A stretch of 11,084 nt of DNA from CAZCGA01 sp964498075. GTDB taxonomy: Bacteria; Desulfobacterota; Binatia; HRBIN30. The stretch is taken from contig CAZCGA010000177.1 of the NCBI GenBank assembly GCA_964498075.1, positions 1 through 11,084 on the forward strand, read 5' to 3'. The first letter of the stretch is position 1. Each line of letters opens with the position of its first letter. This document shows, in pieces, positions 6,846-11,084 of this stretch. A program made the position numbers and the translations under genes. Below the pieces are notes generated by a model, which ran no database searches, was not told the origin of the DNA, and saw only the letters and a list, made by a program, of their open reading frames with translations.

Positions 6846-8774
6846 ATGGAGCACGTCATGCGCCGGGAGCGTCCCGGTGGGCAAGGCCTCGATCACCATC
6901 AAGAAGAATCGGGGAACCGCGCCATCTTGGCGCTCCTGCGAGACCCGCAGGTGCGCGATCAGGTGGACCTGGTCATCACCTGCCGCGACGACACATACGA
7001 GGTGTGGGCCGACCGCGGCATGGTCCGCTTCCAGCGCGTCGTCCGCAACGGCCAGCTCGAGTTCCCGATCGTCGAGCAGATCGGCACGAATCCGATCGCC
7101 GACCAGCGGCACACGCCGATCGCGACCTGCGCCGAGGAGCTGCGGGCTGCAGCCGCTTCCGGTCGCCCGACCGAGGACGTGAACCGCGCCTTCATCGAAC
7201 CCGGACAAGTGAGCTACCCCTACGCCTACGAGCGCATCGCCCAGCTCTTCGATAGCCCGTATGCACCGGACATCGTGATCAGCCCGAAGTGCTACGCCTT
7301 CGGCCTGCAGCTCGGCCAGCACGGCGCCTTGGACATCGTGCAGTCACGCGCGCCGTTGGCGTTTGCCGGGCCGGGCATCAAGCCCGGCCGGTACGAGTCG
7401 TCACCGCGACACATCGACATCGCGCCGACCGTCTGCCGCATGATGGGCTTCCCACAGATCGACGGGAAGAACCACACCGGCCGCACCGCCGGCGAACGGG
7501 GGGCGGCGCCGGACGTATACCTGAAGCGTCAAGACGGCCGCGTGCTCGACGAGATCCTCGACGGCAACGCGCGGCCGCAGCAAGTGTACTTCGTCATCTT
7601 CGACGGGCTGAGCAACAGCGAGCTGCGCCACCTGATCGAGACGGACGATGCCGCCATTCACAACCTGCGTCGCCTCCTCGACCGCAGCGCCTTCTTCACG
7701 TTCGGCTCGACGGTCAACTTCCCCAGCATCACGTGGCCGAGCCACAGCGCCATCTTCACCGGCGCGTGGTGCGGGCATCACGACATCGTCAACCCGACCT
7801 ACTACGCGCGCGAGTTGCGGCAAGGATTGGCGCCGCAAGGTCAGGGAATGATGACCGAGAGCTACCTCGGCGGCGGCGTCGAAACGTTGTACGAAGCTTT
7901 TCACCGCGTCCTCGGCGCCGAGGCGTTCACCGCGAACATCAACGAGCCGCAGGGCCGCGGCGCCGACCACGCCGCGCTGGAACGCCGGATCGTCGGCCCA
8001 CGTGACCGGCTGAGGGCAATGACGCCCGATTTCGTCGCCGGCATCAACCCGCGCTACGCCGCCGACGGCAAGGAAGGCGTATACCGCGAAGCCCTGCTCG
8101 ATGCGCGCGGCATGGCGCAGCTCATGGTGCTCTTCGACGACCCGTCTCATCCAACGCCGGTGCTCGTGGCCCACGAGTTCGCCCTCACCGACGGCGCCGG
8201 GCACGACTACGGCCCGCATGGCGATGGCCTGCGCACCGCCATCGCCGAGACCGATCGGCGTCTCGGTCAGGTGCTGGACATGCTGGCCGCGAAGGGGCTG
8301 CTCGACTCCACGCTCTTTGTGTTCACCGCCGACCACGGCATGGCGGTGCAGGATGTCGGTCTGAAAGCCAACCCGGCGCGTCATCCGGAACGCATCGGCA
8401 TGAAGAGCGTGACCGGCGAGCCGATGATCTGGTTGCGCGATCTGGCGGTGACCGTGGAGCCGGCGCCCGACGGGCGCACCGCGCGGGTGACCGTGCTCGA
8501 CAACGATGCCGACACGTCTGGCGAGCAGCCGCCGGTGGCTGGCGCCGAAGTGCTGGTGCATGCCCATGCGGAGGACGGCGCGGTCGAGGCGGAGCGCGCG
8601 GTCACCAAGGTGGTCACCAACGAAGCCGGGGTCGCCGGTTTCGCCACGCCGGCGGACGTGGCCGCGTCGCAGATCGTCCTCTCCGTCCGCCACCCCGACT
8701 ACAACCCGCGCCACTTGCGTCTGGACGGCACCAACCTGGCCATCGAGCTGCGCCACGAGCTGTACCGGAAGTGA
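6846..8774 (+). CDS. Alkaline-phosphatase-superfamily phosphodiesterase/pyrophosphatase-like hydrolase with permuted motif order
   Basis: This 642-residue protein is related to type I phosphodiesterase/nucleotide pyrophosphatases, two-metal hydrolases of phosphate esters and anhydrides. In residues about 245-530 the core motifs appear in order: D253 in VIFDGLSN, nucleophile candidate T296 in NFPSITWPSH, D449 and H453 in the exact DxxGHxxGP motif (DGAGHDYGP), and D496 and H497 in TADHGM. The last metal histidine of the family, in an HG-x(n)-GPG block, is not seen after these. A matching block lies near the N-terminus instead: H159 in GQHGALDIVQSRAPLAFAGPG, then HIDIAPT (189-195). Residues about 555-640 look like a small beta domain (VAGAEVLVHA, TNEAGVAGFA). 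There is no signal peptide, so it is probably cytoplasmic. It is the first gene of the plus-strand operon, and its stop overlaps the next gene's alternative GTG start. The substrate is unknown. Confidence 0.85.
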   Translation: MEHVMRRERPGGQGLDHHQEESGNRAILALLRDPQVRDQVDLVITCRDDTYEVWADRGMVRFQRVVRNGQLEFPIVEQIGTNPIADQRHTPIATCAEELRAAAASGRPTEDVNRAFIEPGQVSYPYAYERIAQLFDSPYAPDIVISPKCYAFGLQLGQHGALDIVQSRAPLAFAGPGIKPGRYESSPRHIDIAPTVCRMMGFPQIDGKNHTGRTAGERGAAPDVYLKRQDGRVLDEILDGNARPQQVYFVIFDGLSNSELRHLIETDDAAIHNLRRLLDRSAFFTFGSTVNFPSITWPSHSAIFTGAWCGHHDIVNPTYYARELRQGLAPQGQGMMTESYLGGGVETLYEAFHRVLGAEAFTANINEPQGRGADHAALERRIVGPRDRLRAMTPDFVAGINPRYAADGKEGVYREALLDARGMAQLMVLFDDPSHPTPVLVAHEFALTDGAGHDYGPHGDGLRTAIAETDRRLGQVLDMLAAKGLLDSTLFVFTADHGMAVQDVGLKANPARHPERIGMKSVTGEPMIWLRDLAVTVEPAPDGRTARVTVLDNDADTSGEQPPVAGAEVLVHAHAEDGAVEAERAVTKVVTNEAGVAGFATPADVAASQIVLSVRHPDYNPRHLRLDGTNLAIELRHELYRK

Positions 8775-8776
8775 GC

Positions 8777-9211
8777 ATGACCGACAGCGGGCTGATCGAC
8801 GTCGCGCGCTATCGTGTCCTCTTTGCCGACTGCGATCCCATGCGCATCATGTACTACGGCAGCTACTTCCGGCTGTTCGAGATCGGCCGCGCCGAGCTCT
8901 TCCGCAAGCTCGGGCAGCCGTTTCCGCAGTACATCGCACAGGGGCTGTATCTGGCAGTGATCGAAACCGCCTGCCGCTACGTGAAGCCGGTGCGCTACGA
9001 CGAGGAGCTGATCATCCGCGCCGCGGTCAGCGAGGTCGGGCGGGCACGCCTGCAGATCAGCTACGAGGTCGCCGGGCTCGACGGCGACGTGCGGGCGCAC
9101 GGATCGACTCTGCACGCCGTGCTCGACGAGGAGGGACGGCCGCAACGCATCCCCGCGGAGTTCAAGGACGCCGCCGTGCAGCACCAGACACACCTCAGGG
9201 GAAGTCGATGA
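8777..9211 (+). CDS. Acyl-CoA thioesterase, hotdog fold (4HBT/YbgC-like)
   Basis: This is a predicted acyl-CoA thioesterase of 144 residues, the usual size for a single-hotdog enzyme of the YbgC/4-hydroxybenzoyl-CoA thioesterase group. The N-terminal motif DCDPMRIMYYGSYFRLFEIG matches the family pattern, with the catalytic Asp in D-P (residue 20 from this start), followed by the long helix of the fold. VIETACRYVKPVRYDEEL is the typical following strand pair. I prefer ATG 8777 because GGAAG (8767-8771) is five bases upstream; GTG 8771 would overlap the previous stop and add two residues. The stop overlaps the next start (ATGA, 9208-9211), so the two are probably co-translated. The acyl substrate cannot be told; the neighbours do not point to a known aromatic or fatty-acid pathway. 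Confidence 0.88.
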   Translation: MTDSGLIDVARYRVLFADCDPMRIMYYGSYFRLFEIGRAELFRKLGQPFPQYIAQGLYLAVIETACRYVKPVRYDEELIIRAAVSEVGRARLQISYEVAGLDGDVRAHGSTLHAVLDEEGRPQRIPAEFKDAAVQHQTHLRGSR

Positions 9212-10779
9212 GCGGCGCATCACTGCCGGCGTTCTCGCTGCGTGATTCCGGTGGACACGTGCGTGCCTTCCCGACGGGACGGGCGGTGCTGCTCTGCTTC
9301 GTCAAGGAAGATTGCCCGACCTGTGTGCTGTCGTTGCCACTCATCGAAGCCGCCGCGCGCGCCTTCGGAGATGCGGCGGACGTGTGGGCGATCACACAGG
9401 ATGTGGATGGTGGCAGCTCGCTCGCAGCGCGCCACGGAGTCGCGCTGCCGTTGCTGAACGATTCAGCGTTGCGGGTTTCCTACGCGTCAGGTCTCGACAC
9501 GGTGCCGGCGCTCGTGCTGGCGGACGGTACCGGTCACGCGCTGCGACGCTTCGTGGGCTTCGGCAAGCATGACTGGCAGGAGCTGTACGTGCAGCTCAGC
9601 CAGCTCACCGCGCGGACGGTGCCGGTGATCGACTGGGCACGCTACCCCGAGTCGCGTCCCGGTTGCGGCTCGAAGTCTGTGGAGCCGGGCGTCGCCGAGC
9701 GACTTGCCGCGGAGACGGGCGGCAGCCCGTTGCGCGCCCGGCAGATCGACATCGCGGACGCCGATGACCCGTTCGAGTTCATGTTCGATCAGGGGCTGAC
9801 CGACGGCCTACCGGTGATTCCGCCGACGCCCGAACGCGTGCTACGCATGCTCTCCGGCACCAAGCGGGATGCGCAGGAGGTCGTCGCCATCGTGCCGCCA
9901 AACGTGGCGCCAGCCACCGTGGAGAAGATCGCCATCAATGCGGTGATGGCCGGATGCAAGCCGGAGTATCTGCCGGTGGTCCTCGCGGCCATCGAGGCGG
10001 TGTGCACCGACGAGTTCAACATGCACGGCGTGCTGGCGACGACGCACTTCCCGACACCGGTGATCATCGTGAACGGGCCGATCCGCAACCGTATCGGGAT
10101 GAACTGCCAGATCAACTGCCTCGGCCAGGGCAACCGCCCCAACGCCACGATCGGCCGCGCCGTGCAACTGGTGGTGCGCAACGTCGGCGGTGGACGCCCC
10201 GGCGAGGTGGATCGGTCGACCATCGGGCAACCGGGCAAGTACACCTGCTGCTTCGCGGAATACGAGGAGCGCAGTCGCTGGAAGCCGCTGCACGTCGAAC
10301 GCGGCTTCCGGCCCGAGGACAGCACCGTGACGGTGTACGCGGGCGGCGCGCCGATGGGGTTCGTCGATCAGCTGGCGCGTGACGCGAAGTCGCTGGCGAC
10401 CAGCTACGGCCTCGTGCTCGCGGCGGCCAGTCATCCGAAGCACTGCTTCCACGGCGAGATCGTCGTCATCGTGCCGCCGGAGCACGTCGACACCTTTGCC
10501 AAGGACGGGTGGACGAAGGACCAGATCCGCGCGCGCATCCAGGAGGTGACGACGCGGCCGCTGCGCGAGTGGGTGCAGGACGACGTCTGTGCCGAGGGCA
10601 TTCCACGCGAATGGGCGAAGACTATGGACCCGGAGATGCCCTTGCCGAAATTCCGCTCTGCCGACATGATTCAGTTGGTCGTTGCGGGCGGCGAGGCGGG
10701 AAAGTTTGGCGCCTATCTGCAAGGATGGCTCAGCGGCCCGATGGGGTCGACCATGACGACGCGCAAAATTGAGGAGTGA
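9208..10779 (+). CDS. Thioredoxin-like domain fused to a large conserved domain of UGSC-selenoprotein neighbourhoods
   Basis: This 523-residue protein starts at ATG 9208 with AGGGGA (9197-9202) five bases upstream; the frame is open much further upstream, but that part overlaps the thioesterase and hydrolase genes. Residues about 4-135 form a thioredoxin/peroxiredoxin-like domain: LLCFVKEDCPTCVLSLPLIE with the redox pair C36-P-T-C39, and the cis-proline in TVPALVL (P100). A linker with GCGS (C153) follows. Residues about 185-523 form a large domain with conserved blocks LTDGLPVIPPT, NAVMAGCKPEYLPVV, IIVNGPIRNRIGMN and RPNATIGRAVQLVVRNVGG. From memory, proteins with these blocks occur beside UGSC-motif selenoproteins; their function is unknown. 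The UGSC gene follows after four bases, which supports a joint redox role. There is no signal peptide, so it should be cytoplasmic. Confidence 0.8.
   Translation: MSGASLPAFSLRDSGGHVRAFPTGRAVLLCFVKEDCPTCVLSLPLIEAAARAFGDAADVWAITQDVDGGSSLAARHGVALPLLNDSALRVSYASGLDTVPALVLADGTGHALRRFVGFGKHDWQELYVQLSQLTARTVPVIDWARYPESRPGCGSKSVEPGVAERLAAETGGSPLRARQIDIADADDPFEFMFDQGLTDGLPVIPPTPERVLRMLSGTKRDAQEVVAIVPPNVAPATVEKIAINAVMAGCKPEYLPVVLAAIEAVCTDEFNMHGVLATTHFPTPVIIVNGPIRNRIGMNCQINCLGQGNRPNATIGRAVQLVVRNVGGGRPGEVDRSTIGQPGKYTCCFAEYEERSRWKPLHVERGFRPEDSTVTVYAGGAPMGFVDQLARDAKSLATSYGLVLAAASHPKHCFHGEIVVIVPPEHVDTFAKDGWTKDQIRARIQEVTTRPLREWVQDDVCAEGIPREWAKTMDPEMPLPKFRSADMIQLVVAGGEAGKFGAYLQGWLSGPMGSTMTTRKIEE
10771..10776 (+). 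promoter_or_regulatory. Ribosome binding site of the UGSC gene
   Basis: GAGGAG ends immediately before the TGA stop of the previous gene and seven bases before ATG 10784. It fixes this ATG as the start in preference to the in-frame TTG at 10769, which lies upstream of the site. Confidence 0.75.
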
Positions 10780-10783
10780 GCCA

Positions 10784-11084
10784 ATGAGACAGATTCTCGA
10801 TCCGACCGACGAGCGTACACCGATCCGGCGGGCGCTGGCGCCGCGCCCGGCGAAGATCTCGGGCACGGTAGGGTTGCTCGACATCGCCAAGCCGCGCGGC
10901 AATGTGCTTATCGATCAGCTGGAGCAACGGCTCGCCCAGCGGCTGCCGGGCGTGACCTTCAGGCGCTACAGCAAGCCGACGTTCACCAAGCCGGCGCCGG
11001 ATGATCTGCGCAGGCAAATCAAGGAGGAGTGCGGCTTCGTCATCGAAGCCCTCGCCGATTGAGGGTCGTGCACGACGTGCAGTG
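10784..11084 (+). CDS. UGSC-family selenoprotein (partial; in-frame UGA read as selenocysteine)
   Basis: Ninety-two residues run from ATG 10784 to TGA 11060-11062, and the same frame then continues with Gly, Ser, Cys, Thr, Thr, Cys, Ser to the window edge. The context EALAD-U-GSCTTCS matches the signature after which the UGSC selenoprotein family is named, so the UGA is very probably selenocysteine at residue 93 and not a stop. The N-terminal part also fits: a short lead with ILDPTDERTPI, then GTVGLLDIAKPRGNVLIDQL, a beta strand and helix typical of the family start, and a Lys/Pro-rich segment (SKPTFTKPAPDD). The family's function is not established; a Sec with nearby Cys residues suggests redox or metal chemistry. 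The gene follows the thioredoxin-like fusion gene by four bases. The 3' end and most of any SECIS lie outside the window. A routine gene caller would report a false 92-residue protein. Confidence 0.87.
11060..11062 (+). other. Probable selenocysteine codon (UGA)
   Basis: This TGA separates ALAD from the conserved GSCTTC. Decoding it needs SelB, tRNA-Sec and a SECIS hairpin in the mRNA just downstream. Only 22 bases follow before the window ends. They contain the self-complementary GTCGTGCACGAC (11065-11076), which could form part of a stem, but a full bacterial SECIS cannot be judged. Confidence 0.85.

Noticed and set aside
7401..8756. A 451-codon minus-strand ORF opposite the phosphodiesterase
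   Set aside because: It is the complement of a gene with exact metal-binding motifs; the antisense product has no recognisable domain.
8506..9207. N-terminal extension of the thioredoxin-fusion frame (open from 8506)
   Set aside because: It overlaps the hydrolase and thioesterase genes and translates to Arg/Ser/Pro-rich sequence. ATG 9208 has a good ribosome site and begins a normal thioredoxin-like domain.

Overview
The window is GC-rich, densely coded bacterial DNA. It encodes three predicted lipoproteins, including a LolB-like outer-membrane type, and ends in a probable selenoprotein gene. The host is therefore most likely a Gram-negative, selenocysteine-using bacterium. An uncultured Desulfobacterota/Binatota-like or proteobacterial lineage would fit, but no marker gene is present and this is inference.

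Layout. Positions 1-333 are mostly non-coding, with a hairpin-forming inverted repeat (66-122) and one possible 59-residue ORF (139-318). Positions 334-6714 hold five minus-strand genes, read from right to left: a TPR-repeat lipoprotein, a LolB-like lipoprotein, a family 5 substrate-binding lipoprotein, and two OppB/OppC-type permeases. The first three overlap by 1-4 bases. The two permease junctions carry short degenerate tandem repeats (period 8 at 2360-2423, period 7 at 1341-1382) that cover stop or start codons. No ATPase gene for the transporter is present.

Positions 6715-6845 form a divergent intergenic region with a second period-8 repeat. Positions 6846-11084 hold a tightly packed plus-strand operon: an alkaline-phosphatase-superfamily hydrolase with its conserved blocks in permuted order, a hotdog-fold thioesterase, a thioredoxin-like protein fused to a large conserved domain, and a short gene whose apparent stop UGA (11060-11062) is followed by codons for G-S-C-T-T-C. 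This matches the UGSC motif of a selenoprotein family, so the UGA very probably encodes selenocysteine and the gene runs off the right edge.

How the genes work together. The minus-strand set is a predicted envelope and uptake cluster: a lipoprotein-trafficking-like pair joined to import of peptides or a similar solute. The plus-strand set combines two hydrolases with a thiol (CPTC) and a selenol (UGSC) protein, which suggests an uncharacterised redox or degradative pathway. The most notable points are the selenocysteine codon, the permuted hydrolase and the periodic repeats at gene junctions.
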